In this document: positions 9,942 to 20,045 of the stretch, piece after piece
How the letters are laid out: the number at the start of each line of letters is the position of its first letter
Numbering within the stretch: the first letter of the stretch is position 1
From: Nicoletella semolina
GTDB lineage: Bacteria > Pseudomonadota > Gammaproteobacteria > Enterobacterales > Pasteurellaceae
Assembly: GCF_004345745.1 (NCBI RefSeq)
Contig: NZ_SLXJ01000005.1
Coordinates: 62,001 to 126,000, forward strand
Length of the DNA stretch: 64,000 nt
Direction: 5' to 3'
Notes under the pieces: model-generated
Seen by the model: the letters and a program-made list of their open reading frames with translations, nothing else
Database searches by the model: none
Told to the model about the DNA's origin: nothing
Position numbers and translations under genes: made by a program

Positions 9942-11726
9942 ATGGATAAACAACGTCAAAAGCATTTACAAAAATGGTTACGCCAGCAGCAAAAACCAAT
10001 CAAGAAATGGCTCTATTTAAATGTGTTGTGTGGTTTTATGAGTGCATTATTTCTTATCGGACAGATGTGGCTACTGGCTCAAATGCTGCATAAAATGATT
10101 ATGCTCAAGCAGCTACCAACAATGTTTATAAGTGAGTTATGCTTTTTAGTCGGTTGTTTCATAGGCAGATCAATACTAGTCTGTTTAAGGGAGCGTGTTG
10201 GCTTTAAAGCAGGGCAGCAATTGCGTTTTTATTTGCGTCAGGCGGTGTTAGATAAGCTATCTGAAGTGGGACCAATGACAATTCAGCAACGTCCTGCAGG
10301 AAGTTGGGCCACATTAATGTTGGAGCAAGTAGAAAATATCCACAACTTTTATGCTCGTTATTTGCCGCAGCAATTTTTATCGTTAATTGTACCGCTTGTT
10401 ATTCTCTGTTTTATTTTTCCACTGAATTGGGCGGCTGGTTTGATTTTATTTGCAACTTTACCGCTTTTACCCATTTTTATGGCATTAGCTGGAATAAAGG
10501 CGGCGGAAGCAAATCAACGAAATATTGGCGTACTTGCTCGATTAAGTGGGCAATTTTTAGATCGATTAAAAGGGCTTGAAACCATACGTTTATTTGGTCA
10601 AGCAGAAAAGCAGACTGAACAAATTTATCAACGCACCGAAGATTTTAGAAATAGCACGATGGACGTGCTAAAAATGGCATTTTTATCTTCTGCCGTATTA
10701 GAGTTTTTTACTGCTATTTCGATTGCGGTTATGGCTGTTTATTTTGGTTTTATTTATTTGGGTGAACTAGATTTTGGCTACTATTCTGTAGATTCTAATC
10801 ATTTAGATACAGGCGTAACGCTCTTTATTGGTTTTTTTTGTTTAATGCTTGCACCAGAATTTTACCAGCCATTGCGTGAACTGGGCGTTTATTATCACGA
10901 TAAAGCTGCAGCAATAGGAGCAGCGGATAGTTTGGAGCAGTTTTTGGCTCAACAAGTGTTAACGCAAAATGAAGGACAAGCGACATTGCCAAATGAGCCA
11001 CTGCTTATTGAGGCTTTAGATTGCATTATCCTTTCACCTCAAGGAAAGCCGTTAACACAGCCGCTTTATTTTCGTTTACACGCAGGACAACAAATTGCGT
11101 TAGTCGGACAGAGTGGGGCAGGCAAAAGTTCATTAATGAATATGTTACTGGGGTTTTTGCCTTATCAAGGTAGTGTAAAAGTAAATGGAGTGGAATTACG
11201 AGAATTATCAATGATACAGTGGCGAGAAAAACTGGCTTGGGTTGGGCAAAATCCACAATTAACGCAAGGCTCGCTGCGTGAAAATATTCTACTTGGTGTA
11301 CATAATAGAGTTTCACAAGAAGCATTAGATAATGTTTTAAAACATTCCAAAGCCGATGAATTTGTATATCGTTTGGGGTTAGATAGTGAAATTCAGGAAG
11401 GTAACAGTGGCATTTCAGGTGGACAGGCACAACGTATTGCGATTGCAAGAGCGTTGTTGCGTCCTTATGAATTACTGTTACTTGATGAGCCAACAGCCAG
11501 TTTGGATCTTCAATCTGAACAAGCGGTATTAGAAGCGTTGCAATCTTTAAATAATCGCCAGCAAACAACATTGATGATTACGCATCGCATTGAAGATTTG
11601 AAAAAATGTGATGAAATTTGGGTAATGATGCAAGGGAAAATCGTACAACAAGGTATGTTTTCTCAGCTAGAGAAACAAGGTGTATTTGCTGATTTATTAA
11701 CCGTAGATACAGTGGTTTCTGCTTAA
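9942..11726 (+). CDS. cydD: Glutathione/cysteine ABC exporter subunit CydD
   Basis: Half of the inner-membrane CydDC ABC transporter, which exports cysteine and glutathione and is needed for cytochrome bd assembly (family knowledge). An N-terminal six-helix membrane domain is followed by an ATPase with Walker A GQSGAGKSS, signature SGGQAQR and Walker B LLLLDEPTASLD. The start at ATG 9942 gives an N-terminus of MDKQRQKHL; an upstream in-frame ATG at 9912 would overlap tamB. No terminator separates it from tamB, so readthrough is likely. CydC follows. Confidence 0.94.
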   Translation: MDKQRQKHLQKWLRQQQKPIKKWLYLNVLCGFMSALFLIGQMWLLAQMLHKMIMLKQLPTMFISELCFLVGCFIGRSILVCLRERVGFKAGQQLRFYLRQAVLDKLSEVGPMTIQQRPAGSWATLMLEQVENIHNFYARYLPQQFLSLIVPLVILCFIFPLNWAAGLILFATLPLLPIFMALAGIKAAEANQRNIGVLARLSGQFLDRLKGLETIRLFGQAEKQTEQIYQRTEDFRNSTMDVLKMAFLSSAVLEFFTAISIAVMAVYFGFIYLGELDFGYYSVDSNHLDTGVTLFIGFFCLMLAPEFYQPLRELGVYYHDKAAAIGAADSLEQFLAQQVLTQNEGQATLPNEPLLIEALDCIILSPQGKPLTQPLYFRLHAGQQIALVGQSGAGKSSLMNMLLGFLPYQGSVKVNGVELRELSMIQWREKLAWVGQNPQLTQGSLRENILLGVHNRVSQEALDNVLKHSKADEFVYRLGLDSEIQEGNSGISGGQAQRIAIARALLRPYELLLLDEPTASLDLQSEQAVLEALQSLNNRQQTTLMITHRIEDLKKCDEIWVMMQGKIVQQGMFSQLEKQGVFADLLTVDTVVSA

Positions 11727-11785
11727 TAAGCGGTTGTTTTAACAAAAAATTTTACAAAAATTTATAAATTACGAGTTGGATAGTT

Positions 11786-13453
11786 ATGTACTCTCTTTTA
11801 CCATTTTTAAAACTCTATACTACCCATTTAGGACGATTATGTTTAGGCACTATTCTTGCCATTACAAGTCTTGCAGCAAGCATAGGGCTATTGAGTTTAT
11901 CTGGTTGGTTTTTAGCCGCTTCTGCTCTAATTGGATCAAGTCTATTGTTCAATTTTTTCTATCCTTCTTCAGGAGTTAGGGGGCTTGCGATTGGGCGGAC
12001 GATTTCACGCTATTTTGAACGCCTAGTTACACACGATGCAACTTTTCGAGTATTGGCAAATCTTCGGGTTGCTATTTTCCGAAAATTAATTCCACTCTCT
12101 CCAGCTAAGTTGCAGCGTTACCGTAACAGTGAGCTACTCAACCGTCTTGTTGCAGATGTCGATACTTTAGATACATTATATTTAAATTTACTTTCGCCTT
12201 TTATCAGTGCCTTGATAGTCATCGCATTTATGGCGATTGGCTTATCTTTTATTTCTAGTGAAATTGCTTGGGTCGTGTGTGGAACACTCACGATTTTACT
12301 TTTTTTATTGCCGACAATTTTTTATCGACTTGGGCAAAAATTAGGTAAGCACATTGTGCAATATCGAGCAAAATACCGTAGTCAATTCATTGAATGGATT
12401 CAGTTAAATGCTGAATTTGCCTTGTTTGGCGTGCAGCAATCGACAAGAGAAAAGTTATCCCTTACAGAACAGCAATGGTTGGCAGCACAAAGCAGAGAAA
12501 GTCAATTAGGGGGGGTATCCAATGCACTGTTATTGATGGTAAATGGTGTATTGGTGGTAGCTGTGATTTGGTTGAGTGCAACGGCTATTCATGCACCTTA
12601 TGCTGAGAAGCCAGAAGCCTTGATTGCCTTAGTGGTTTTTTGTGTGCTGGCCTCAATGGAAATCCTAACACCAATTGGGATCGCATTTCTGCATTTAGGA
12701 CAGATAATAACGGCAGCAGAAAGGCTTAATGAACTGACAAATCAGCAGCCTAGCGTATTATTTGGACAAAAAGAAGATTGGCAGTCATCTGCTCAAGGAA
12801 CACCTATTCTACAATTCAATCAAGTTGATTTTGCTTACCCAATGCGTACTGAGAGTGTATTGAAAAACCTTAGTTTAATTATTCATCAAGGTGAAAAGGT
12901 GGCTATTCTTGGGAAAACAGGTAGCGGTAAATCGACTATTTTCCAGCTCTTAAATCGTAATTATGCTCCAACAAGCGGTTCAATTTGGTTAAATTTTTGC
13001 AATATTGAAGAATATAGCGAAACGCTTTTACGCCAGAAATTAGTTACCCTAAGTCAGCGAGTGCATATTTTTAGCAGTTCCTTGCGAGATAATTTGCTAA
13101 TGGGTAATCCTCAGGCTTCAGATAGCGAATTGCAAAATGTATTAGAGCAGGTTGGACTAGGATATTTGCTTGAGACAGAAGGTTTAGCATTATGGCTAGG
13201 TGAGGGCGGACGACCACTTTCAGGCGGAGAACAGCGACGTTTAGGGTTGGCGAGGTTGCTATTGAGCAATGCGGAAATTATATTGCTTGATGAACCAACA
13301 GAAGGACTAGATCGAGAGACAGAACGCCAAATATTATCTCTAATACTCAAGGCTTGTGAGCGTAAAACTTTAATAATGATCACGCATCGTTTACAGGGAT
13401 TGGCAAATTTTGATAAATGTTATCATATTGATAATGGACAGCTATTACCCTAG
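11786..13453 (+). CDS. cydC: Glutathione/cysteine ABC exporter subunit CydC
   Basis: Second half of the CydDC heterodimer. An N-terminal membrane domain (LSLSGWFLAASALIG near the start) precedes the ATPase: Walker A GKTGSGKST, signature LSGGEQRR, Walker B ILLDEPTEGLD and the switch histidine in MITHRLQGL. ATG 11786 has a GAGTTGGA leader. The 59-bp gap to cydD holds no terminator. The gene converges with the leftward gene at 13493, with only about 40 bp between them and no strong hairpin seen. Confidence 0.94.
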   Translation: MYSLLPFLKLYTTHLGRLCLGTILAITSLAASIGLLSLSGWFLAASALIGSSLLFNFFYPSSGVRGLAIGRTISRYFERLVTHDATFRVLANLRVAIFRKLIPLSPAKLQRYRNSELLNRLVADVDTLDTLYLNLLSPFISALIVIAFMAIGLSFISSEIAWVVCGTLTILLFLLPTIFYRLGQKLGKHIVQYRAKYRSQFIEWIQLNAEFALFGVQQSTREKLSLTEQQWLAAQSRESQLGGVSNALLLMVNGVLVVAVIWLSATAIHAPYAEKPEALIALVVFCVLASMEILTPIGIAFLHLGQIITAAERLNELTNQQPSVLFGQKEDWQSSAQGTPILQFNQVDFAYPMRTESVLKNLSLIIHQGEKVAILGKTGSGKSTIFQLLNRNYAPTSGSIWLNFCNIEEYSETLLRQKLVTLSQRVHIFSSSLRDNLLMGNPQASDSELQNVLEQVGLGYLLETEGLALWLGEGGRPLSGGEQRRLGLARLLLSNAEIILLDEPTEGLDRETERQILSLILKACERKTLIMITHRLQGLANFDKCYHIDNGQLLP

Positions 13454-13492
13454 TTTTTCTTTTTTGTTTTGCTAGCCAGTTAAGAATATATG

Positions 13493-14269
13493 CTATATCA
13501 ATGAATTTAAAATCCACCAAACTTCTTGACCATAATCTTCTGTAAACCATTGAACAAGTTGCTTTTCTTGTTCATAGTCTTCAATTGAGCAGTGATTTAA
13601 TACTATTTTTTCATAGGGCTGGCGTTGTAGTTCGAAATGCACACCCGAAAGTAGATATTTGCCGCTGCCAAAGTTGCCTGAAATAATGGCAGGTGTATTA
13701 TCAGGATAGTTTGCAAGAATTTGTGTGGAATTGACCGTTTGTGGTGATAACTCAAAACGGCAGCCGCCGTGGTAGTAAAGATGATGAATATTATTGAACA
13801 TAGTGGTCTGAAAGGGGAGATTTTTTGCAAAATGTATCGGTATAATTGCTTTACTATTTAGGGTCTCATCGTAGTAATTATCTTGTGTAAAATGTGGGAG
13901 ACTACCTTTAGCGATTCCATCAAAAAATGCTAGCTCTCGTTTTCCAGCGATGCGATATCCTTTGCCAATAAAATCAATTTCTTGACAACCGTAATAAGCA
14001 CCTGCACAAATACCGATATAAATACCACCATTAGCAACAAATTGGCGGATAATCTGATTGCCTTTGCCGTTTAATTTCTCACAGTAAGGTAAATCTGCAC
14101 CGCCTGCGATGATCAGTGCAGCATATTGGGATAGACCATTTTGTATAATATCTGAAGCTGAGAGGGTATGTGCTAAGCAGTTAAGTTTTGTTGGGATAGC
14201 AGTGAGTAGGGATTGTATGCCAACTTCGCTTGTGCCTTTATCTTGGTAAATTGCAATGGGTTTCTGCAT
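13493..14269 (-). CDS. BPL_N / class I glutamine amidotransferase-like protein
   Basis: Resembles the N-terminal domain found in eukaryotic biotin-protein ligases (BPL_N), a glutamine-amidotransferase-like fold. Seen: LIIAGGADLPY, the nucleophile-elbow motif GICAGAYYG with its Cys, and near the C-terminus GKYLLSGVHFELQRQ, where a catalytic His-x-Glu would be expected. There is no ligase domain. The substrate is unknown, and stand-alone BPL_N proteins of this length occur in several Pasteurellaceae. The 297 bp downstream to the tRNA-Leu gene hold nothing I can recognise. Confidence 0.75.
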   Translation of the reverse strand: MQKPIAIYQDKGTSEVGIQSLLTAIPTKLNCLAHTLSASDIIQNGLSQYAALIIAGGADLPYCEKLNGKGNQIIRQFVANGGIYIGICAGAYYGCQEIDFIGKGYRIAGKRELAFFDGIAKGSLPHFTQDNYYDETLNSKAIIPIHFAKNLPFQTTMFNNIHHLYYHGGCRFELSPQTVNSTQILANYPDNTPAIISGNFGSGKYLLSGVHFELQRQPYEKIVLNHCSIEDYEQEKQLVQWFTEDYGQEVWWILNSLI

Positions 14270-14566
14270 AGGAAGTTTCTCAGGTTGACTTTTTCCAAGT
14301 ATTCGAATTATTGCTCATAGTGGTAGCGACAAGAGACTATCAAAATGCTTTGTTCTTGTACACTGTAAATTAAGTGCTGTTCTTTGTTTATCCCTCTAGA
14401 CAAAAGACACAGAGGTTGAATTTTGGTGATTCAGGTGTCCGAAAAGAGAGTGAGATTTTGTGAAATTATACTTGGTTCGTGCGTAAGAAAAGAAGCATGC
14501 AAACGTTGATTTTACAGGCTTTTTAAGTGTTTTTAGTTTGATTACGTTAAGCTACGTTTAGACATT

Positions 14567-14652
14567 TGGTGCTCTGGGCGAGACTCGAACTCGCACATCC
14601 CATGGACACTACCCCCTCAAGATAGCGTGTCTACCAATTCCACCACCAGAGC
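14567..14652 (-). tRNA. tRNA-Leu (anticodon GAG)
   Basis: Full cloverleaf on the minus strand with a GCTCTGG/CCAGAGC acceptor stem, encoded CCA end, long class II variable arm and GTTCGAGTC T arm. The anticodon loop CTTGAGG gives GAG. It lies 13 bp downstream of secG in the same direction, as leuU does in E. coli, so it is probably processed from the secG transcript. Confidence 0.95.
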
Positions 14653-14665
14653 GTAAATTAATAAA

Positions 14666-14992
14666 TTATTGCGGAATATCGCTATTTTCCGTTTTTACTG
14701 GAAGAGCCTGCTTTTGCTCTACATTACTTAAATCTTCAAATTGGCTTGTTGGAGCTTTAATATCTGAATTTAAGTTACCAATAACCAAACTTGTTACAAA
14801 AAATATTAGGGCTAAAATTGCTGTCGTTCTAGATAAAAAATTTGCTGAACCAGCAGAGCCGAAAACTGTTCCTGCCGCACCTGCACCAAACGACGCACCT
14901 GCATCAGCTCCCTTACCTTGTTGGATTAGAACAAATCCGATAAGAATGACTGCAACAACAAGATAGATAATCGTTATTACATTAATTAACAT
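14666..14992 (-). CDS. secG: Protein translocase subunit SecG
   Basis: Small inner-membrane subunit of the SecYEG channel. It has two membrane helices (about residues 3-23 and 53-73) separated by the typical glycine-rich loop QQGKGADAGASFGAGAAG, then a polar C-terminal tail. At 108 residues it is of normal length. It is probably co-transcribed with the tRNA-Leu gene that follows. Confidence 0.95.
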   Translation of the reverse strand: MLINVITIIYLVVAVILIGFVLIQQGKGADAGASFGAGAAGTVFGSAGSANFLSRTTAILALIFFVTSLVIGNLNSDIKAPTSQFEDLSNVEQKQALPVKTENSDIPQ

Positions 14993-15020
14993 CGTTTTCT
15001 CTTTTTATTTTTTCAAAATA

Positions 15021-15050
15021 AAATTCCACAAATGCGTGGAATTTTTTCGA
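15021..15050 (-). terminator. Terminator between topB and secG
   Basis: AAATTCCAC pairs with GTGGAATTT around a 6-nt loop, with T-rich flanks on both sides. It lies just past the topB stop in the direction of topB transcription, so it most likely ends the topB message. Confidence 0.7.
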
Positions 15051-15117
15051 TGGGTGAAATGATATAGATTTCTAATTTTTGTCGCAAGATAATTTTGTAT
15101 TTTTATACTCATTCGAT

Positions 15118-17046
15118 TTATTTTTCATCAGTTTTTAGTTTTTTTGAGGTGGTAGACTTTCCTTTATATTTTTTATTAGCAACAAGCGGTGTGATTCTTG
15201 CTAAATTTTGCAAAATGGTGTGATTAGGCGAACGCAGCAATATTGGGAGTTGTTGGGTTAGATCTGTCATAAATTGCGAGTAGCTTGCCAATTTTTTGCT
15301 GATATTCGTTAATTGCATTTCCCAGTGTGCAGTCATATCAGGCAATGTTGCACTTTCAGGCAAAGCAAAAATCAGGGTTCTGCCTGCTTCTGTGCTGTGA
15401 ATATTACGTCCTTTTTTAGTCAGAAATCCTCGTTTAAAGAGTAGTTCAATGATGCCTGCTCGAGTGGCTTCAGTGCCTAAACCGTCAGTTTCTCGTAATA
15501 CTTTTTTGAGTTGTTTATCTTGTACAAAGCGAGCGATGCCTGTCATCGCTGACAGCAAAGTCGCATCAGTGAAATGGCGAGGCGGTTGAGTTTTCTTATT
15601 AAGTAGCTCACCACTCTCACAGAGTAGTATTTGATCTTTTTCCAAAACAGGCAAGGGCGGCTCGCTGACCTCATCACTATCTTCCTTACCTAGTAGTGTT
15701 TTCCAGCCTGCAGTTATTAGGTTTCTGGCTTGTGCGATAAACAGACCGCCTGCAATGTTGAGTTCGATCCTGCTTTTTCGATATTCGGCATCAGGACAAA
15801 ATTGAAATAAATATTGGCGAGCAATTAAGTGATAAATCTTTCTTTCATTTGGTGTGAGCTGAACTTGCCCTTGTCGAGATGTTGGAATGATTGCGTGGTG
15901 GGCTTCAACTTTTTTATCGTCCCAGCATCGATTTTTGCGATCAAGATCAACAGCTTCTGGTTGTTGAGTATATTCTGTGAGATGGTGAGCGATTGCCGCT
16001 GCAACTTTAAAGCGTTCAGAAAAATGTTCTTTCGGTAAATAACGGTTATCCGAACGTGGGTAAGTGATGAGTTTATGGTTTTCGTATAACCGTTGGCAAA
16101 TGTCTAGCACTTCTTGAGCGGATAAATTAAAACAGCGAGCTGCATCAATTTGTAGCACGGAAAGTGAATAGGGAAGTGGTGCAATTTCTGTCTCTATTTT
16201 ATCTTGATAACGACTGACTTTTGCAGGCTGATGGCAAATTCTTTTGATTACATTTTCCGCTAACGCCTTTGATAATACTCGCCCTTCTTCATCTTGGTAA
16301 TCTTCACACGCTTTACTTGGCTGCCATTTTGCTTTAAAACGATCAGTCGTTTCTGAGACATAAATATTTGCTTCGACTTCAAAATAATCTTTAGGTTGGA
16401 AATGTTCAATCTCAATATCACGGCGTACAATTAAGCCTAATACAGGCGTTTGCACTCTCCCAACGGATAAAACACCTCGATAGCCTGCCCATTTTCCTTG
16501 CAATGTGTAAGCTCGTGTCATATTAATGCCATAGAGCCAATCTGCACGGGATCTGGCTAGAGCAGAAGTAGCAAGCGGTATAAAATCACGGTTATTTTGC
16601 AATTTTTCGAGTGATTTTTTGACGGCATTTGGATTGAGATCACTGATGAGACAGCGTTGAATTTTGGCTTTTTTCTGTTCAGGTACATTCAGATAGCTAA
16701 AAACTTCATCAACCAGTAACTGTCCCTCTCTATCTGGGTCGCCAGCATTAACTAAAATATCGGCTTGTGCGACTAGTCGTTTGACTACATTGAGCTGTTT
16801 AGCGGTATTTTTCTTCGGAATTAGTTTCCATTGAGAAGGCAGAATGGGTAAATGCTCCATTCTCCACATTTTAAAACGCTGATCATAAGCGTCAGGCTCT
16901 GCTTGCTCTAATAAATGCCCAATACACCAAGTAACCACATTGCCTTCACCACATTCAATAAAACCATCGCCTCGCTTGTGTGGCTTTGGTAGTACATCAG
17001 CAATTGCTTTGCCTAAAGAGGGTTTTTCCGCAATAAATAAACGCAT
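15118..17046 (-). CDS. topB: DNA topoisomerase III
   Basis: Type IA topoisomerase that decatenates DNA. The N-terminal Toprim domain starts [19 protein letters not shown] and carries the acidic motif [12 protein letters not shown]. The catalytic tyrosine is in the [12 protein letters not shown] motif, and [18 protein letters not shown] follows in the family position. 642 residues is the normal length. The C-terminus ends in a Lys-rich tail. The gene starts 55 bp downstream of the mepA stop on the same strand. Confidence 0.95.
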   Translation of the reverse strand: MRLFIAEKPSLGKAIADVLPKPHKRGDGFIECGEGNVVTWCIGHLLEQAEPDAYDQRFKMWRMEHLPILPSQWKLIPKKNTAKQLNVVKRLVAQADILVNAGDPDREGQLLVDEVFSYLNVPEQKKAKIQRCLISDLNPNAVKKSLEKLQNNRDFIPLATSALARSRADWLYGINMTRAYTLQGKWAGYRGVLSVGRVQTPVLGLIVRRDIEIEHFQPKDYFEVEANIYVSETTDRFKAKWQPSKACEDYQDEEGRVLSKALAENVIKRICHQPAKVSRYQDKIETEIAPLPYSLSVLQIDAARCFNLSAQEVLDICQRLYENHKLITYPRSDNRYLPKEHFSERFKVAAAIAHHLTEYTQQPEAVDLDRKNRCWDDKKVEAHHAIIPTSRQGQVQLTPNERKIYHLIARQYLFQFCPDAEYRKSRIELNIAGGLFIAQARNLITAGWKTLLGKEDSDEVSEPPLPVLEKDQILLCESGELLNKKTQPPRHFTDATLLSAMTGIARFVQDKQLKKVLRETDGLGTEATRAGIIELLFKRGFLTKKGRNIHSTEAGRTLIFALPESATLPDMTAHWEMQLTNISKKLASYSQFMTDLTQQLPILLRSPNHTILQNLARITPLVANKKYKGKSTTSKKLKTDEK

Positions 17047-17101
17047 AAATTCAATCTATAGAAAGAGTTTGGTTTGTCATCATAAGTGAATGGCACAACT
17101 A

Positions 17102-17956
17102 TCAATTTAATCCTTGAGAGGATAACAGCATTTGACATAGTTGCGGCGGTTGTGGCAAAGCCTTAGGTTTGCTTGCTGAAGGTTTCGATGGCTTGAACCA
17201 CGCACTAAGCTCCTCGCCACAACCATCACCTTGCGGGGCTGGAGATTGATTTTCGCAATTTAATGCCCCTACTGGACAACCTAAGCGAACGTGAAAATGT
17301 GAATCGTGTCCGTACCACGGACGAATTTTGCGAAGCCAATGGCGATCGCTACCTGCGGATTGGCATAATTTTACTTTGATAGCAGGATTAACAAAAATTC
17401 GATCGACTCGATGATCGCTAGCAGCAAGCTTCAGCAATGTTGTATGATTTGCTGTCCAGCGAGTTTCATCAACAACATTTGTCGCTCGATTGACCATAAT
17501 GGTTGCTAAGCCAGCGGGATTGTGTGCAGTTTTATCGTCCATAGGACCAAAACGCAGCCAAATATCTGCATCAAGCCCTGTTTGGTGGCTAGCGTGCCCA
17601 GATGAAAATCGCCCACCAGCGGGCATACCCATATCGCCAATTAAAATGGGAGGAATATTCGCAGATTTTGCCTTTTTGCCGAGTTGTTTCAAATAATCTA
17701 ATAGTTCTGGGTGTCCGTAATAACGATTTTTGATAGAGCGAATGACTTGATAGCCTTCACCTTTGAGTGTTAGGGCTTCAGCACCAATAATGCAGCCATT
17801 GCTATAACCGCCAATAGATTGTGTTTTGCCTGAAATAGGCGTTTTAATTTTTTCCCACGGTGTGGCAAACACATTAGCGGTAAAAATGTGGACGGAAAAT
17901 GGTGCAATTATTGCAAAAAATAGGCGTTTTCTGACCGCTTGCATCAATCTTGTCAT
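17102..17956 (-). CDS. mepA: Penicillin-insensitive murein endopeptidase MepA
   Basis: Periplasmic LAS-family metallopeptidase that cuts D-Ala-meso-DAP cross-links in murein. A signal peptide ends near VFA-TPW. The zinc ligands are visible as HQTGLDADIWL and the later HFHVRLGCP, and GCIIGAEAL near the N-terminus carries one of the family cysteines. The length is normal (284). An uptake-sequence core lies inside the signal-peptide codons. Confidence 0.93.
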   Translation of the reverse strand: MTRLMQAVRKRLFFAIIAPFSVHIFTANVFATPWEKIKTPISGKTQSIGGYSNGCIIGAEALTLKGEGYQVIRSIKNRYYGHPELLDYLKQLGKKAKSANIPPILIGDMGMPAGGRFSSGHASHQTGLDADIWLRFGPMDDKTAHNPAGLATIMVNRATNVVDETRWTANHTTLLKLAASDHRVDRIFVNPAIKVKLCQSAGSDRHWLRKIRPWYGHDSHFHVRLGCPVGALNCENQSPAPQGDGCGEELSAWFKPSKPSASKPKALPQPPQLCQMLLSSQGLN

Positions 17957-18290
17957 CGTAGTTTCTCAAAAATAAATAGGCTGAACATTCTAGTGTAAGC
18001 GATGGCTAAAAGCAAAAAATCTGCAACCGTGTAAATTTCCGCCGTTTATGCCAATTTTTACAGAAAATGCGACTATTTTATTTGACAGGTCAGGCATAAG
18101 GGGGTATTTATACCGCCGTTTTTCATGTTTTTTCAGATTGTCTTAATCCTATTTAGCAGGACATGGCTCTTTAGCAAGGCATAGCTCTTGGCGATACAGC
18201 ATCAGGTATAGCAGAATAAAGCGTGAAGAAAAGTTATGGTAGGTTATATCCAAATAAGGTTATGAAAATATAGCAAGGATAACCAACCAT

Positions 18291-18486
18291 AGCGGGAGAG
18301 GTGCAACATTCAGGTATCTTATCTTAGGGAGCTAGACCGTTTGAGGATAAGTGATGGGAGTGATTGCCGAGGTGTGAATTCACTAGATAGGAATGAACAT
18401 CGGCTGAGCAGGTTGAATCCTATTAGCTGTCGTTTAGAATAAGAATGGATAGAAGCTGTTCTTCATTTTAGATGGAGTGCTCTTAA
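18291..18486 (+). promoter_or_regulatory. Lysine riboswitch (L box) upstream of lysC
   Basis: The leader contains the conserved L-box blocks in order: GAGAGGTGCAAC, then GGGAGCTAGACC, GATTGCCGAGGTG, CATCGGCTGAGCAGGTTGA and TGGAGTGCTCTT closing the basal stem. These align block by block with the E. coli lysC leader. About 110 nt separate it from the lysC start, with an AGGA ribosome-binding site before ATG 18598. I saw no intrinsic terminator in between, so control of translation is more likely than attenuation. Bases 17957-18290 hold no gene; they should contain the promoter, which I could not place. Ends are approximate. Confidence 0.92.
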
Positions 18487-18597
18487 ATTTGTCTCTGGCA
18501 TTTGTCTCATACATTTGTCCTTGTACAACATAGTGCAACTCAATTTCCGAGCTAAAATTCTTTTTGATCATTATTTTACTTTATAGGAATTTTTTAT

Positions 18598-19950
18598 ATG
18601 TCCCATCTTTCTGTTGCCAAATTTGGTGGAACAAGTGTTGCTAATTTTGATGCGATGACAGCGAGTGCTAACATCGTTATGGCTGACCCAAATACTCGAG
18701 TTGTAGTACTTTCTGCTTCTGCTGGTGTTACCAATTATTTGGTTGAATTAGCCAATGGTTGTACAGAGAGCCGCCGTGAGGAAATTTTGAGTGCGGTGCG
18801 TACCATTCAATATAGCATCATTGAGCAATTGCAACAGCCTCAAGCCGTTTCAGAAGAAATTGAGCAGTTGTTGCAAAACATTAGCGTATTAGCTAATTCG
18901 GCTAGTCTTGCCACATCAGCTGCATTAACAGATGAGTTAATTTGCCACGGTGAAATGATGTCTACCAAGATTTTCACTCAGTTGCTTAATGAGCGTAATT
19001 TTCCTGCTGTATGGGTTGATGTGCGTGATGTAGTTGCAACGAACAGCCAATTTGGGAAAGCGGCTCCGAATGATGAAAAAACACAACAGCAAGCAGATCA
19101 ATTGCTAAAACCATTAATCAATACAGGTAAAATTGTGATTACTCAAGGTTTTATAGGGCGTGATGAGGAAGGTAAAACTACGACGCTTGGTCGTGGCGGA
19201 AGCGATTATTCAGCGGCATTATTGGCTGAAGTGTTGGCGGCAAATGATGTGCTTATCTGGACTGATGTTGCAGGCATTTATACCACTGATCCACGAGTTG
19301 TAGCAACGGCAAAACGGATTGATACAATGAGTTTTAATGAAGCAGCAGAAATGGCAACATTTGGGGCAAAAGTGCTTCACCCAGCAACACTACTGCCTGC
19401 AGTACGAAGCAATATTCCTGTCTTTGTGGGATCAAGTAAAGCACCAGAGCAGGGGGGGACGTGGGTAACAAGAGATCCACAGCCTCGTCCAACATTTAGA
19501 GCTTTGGCATTGCGTCGCAATCAAGTATTGCTGACGTTATCAAGCCTTAGTATGTTACACGCACAAGGCTTTTTAGCGAATGTCTTTACGATTTTGGCAA
19601 AATACAAAATTTCCGTTGATGTAATTACCACTTCGGAAGTGAGCATTGCATTGACGTTGGATAAGACAGGTTCAGCTTCATCAGGAGCAGATATGTTATC
19701 AAGCGAGTTACTTGATGAACTACGTCAGCTCTGCCACGTTAAAGTCGAAACAGATTTAGCACTGGTTGCGATTATTGGCAATAATTTACATACTCAAGCG
19801 GGCGTAGCGAAGCAATTATTTGCCACACTTTCGCCTTATAACGTGCGTTTAATTAGCTACGGAGCAAGCACGAATAACGTTTGTACGTTAGTACAAAATG
19901 GCGATGTAGATAGCATTGCTCAAGACCTGCATTCTGCTTTATTTGAGTAA
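18598..19950 (+). CDS. lysC: Lysine-sensitive aspartokinase III
   Basis: Phosphorylates aspartate at the head of the lysine/threonine/methionine pathway. The kinase start KFGGTSVANFDAM is typical. LGRGGSDYSAALLAE and WTDVAGIYTTDPR follow in the substrate site, and two ACT domains occupy the C-terminal third. At 450 residues and with no homoserine dehydrogenase fused, it matches the mono-functional LysC type, in agreement with the lysine riboswitch in its leader. Confidence 0.95.
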   Translation: MSHLSVAKFGGTSVANFDAMTASANIVMADPNTRVVVLSASAGVTNYLVELANGCTESRREEILSAVRTIQYSIIEQLQQPQAVSEEIEQLLQNISVLANSASLATSAALTDELICHGEMMSTKIFTQLLNERNFPAVWVDVRDVVATNSQFGKAAPNDEKTQQQADQLLKPLINTGKIVITQGFIGRDEEGKTTTLGRGGSDYSAALLAEVLAANDVLIWTDVAGIYTTDPRVVATAKRIDTMSFNEAAEMATFGAKVLHPATLLPAVRSNIPVFVGSSKAPEQGGTWVTRDPQPRPTFRALALRRNQVLLTLSSLSMLHAQGFLANVFTILAKYKISVDVITTSEVSIALTLDKTGSASSGADMLSSELLDELRQLCHVKVETDLALVAIIGNNLHTQAGVAKQLFATLSPYNVRLISYGASTNNVCTLVQNGDVDSIAQDLHSALFE

Positions 19951-19996
19951 GCATTAATCGGTTAAACGCCAGGTGTTATAAAAAGTTCGTAACATT

Positions 19997-20024
19997 AGGA
20001 CGCCTTTTGGCGTCCTTATTTTAT
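19997..20024 (+). terminator. Terminator after lysC
   Basis: AGGACGCC and GGCGTCCT form an 8-bp stem around TTTT, followed by TATTTTATTT. It lies between the convergent lysC and TonB-receptor genes and may serve both. Confidence 0.85.
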
Positions 20025-20045
20025 TTGAAGGAGGAGTTTAATCAA

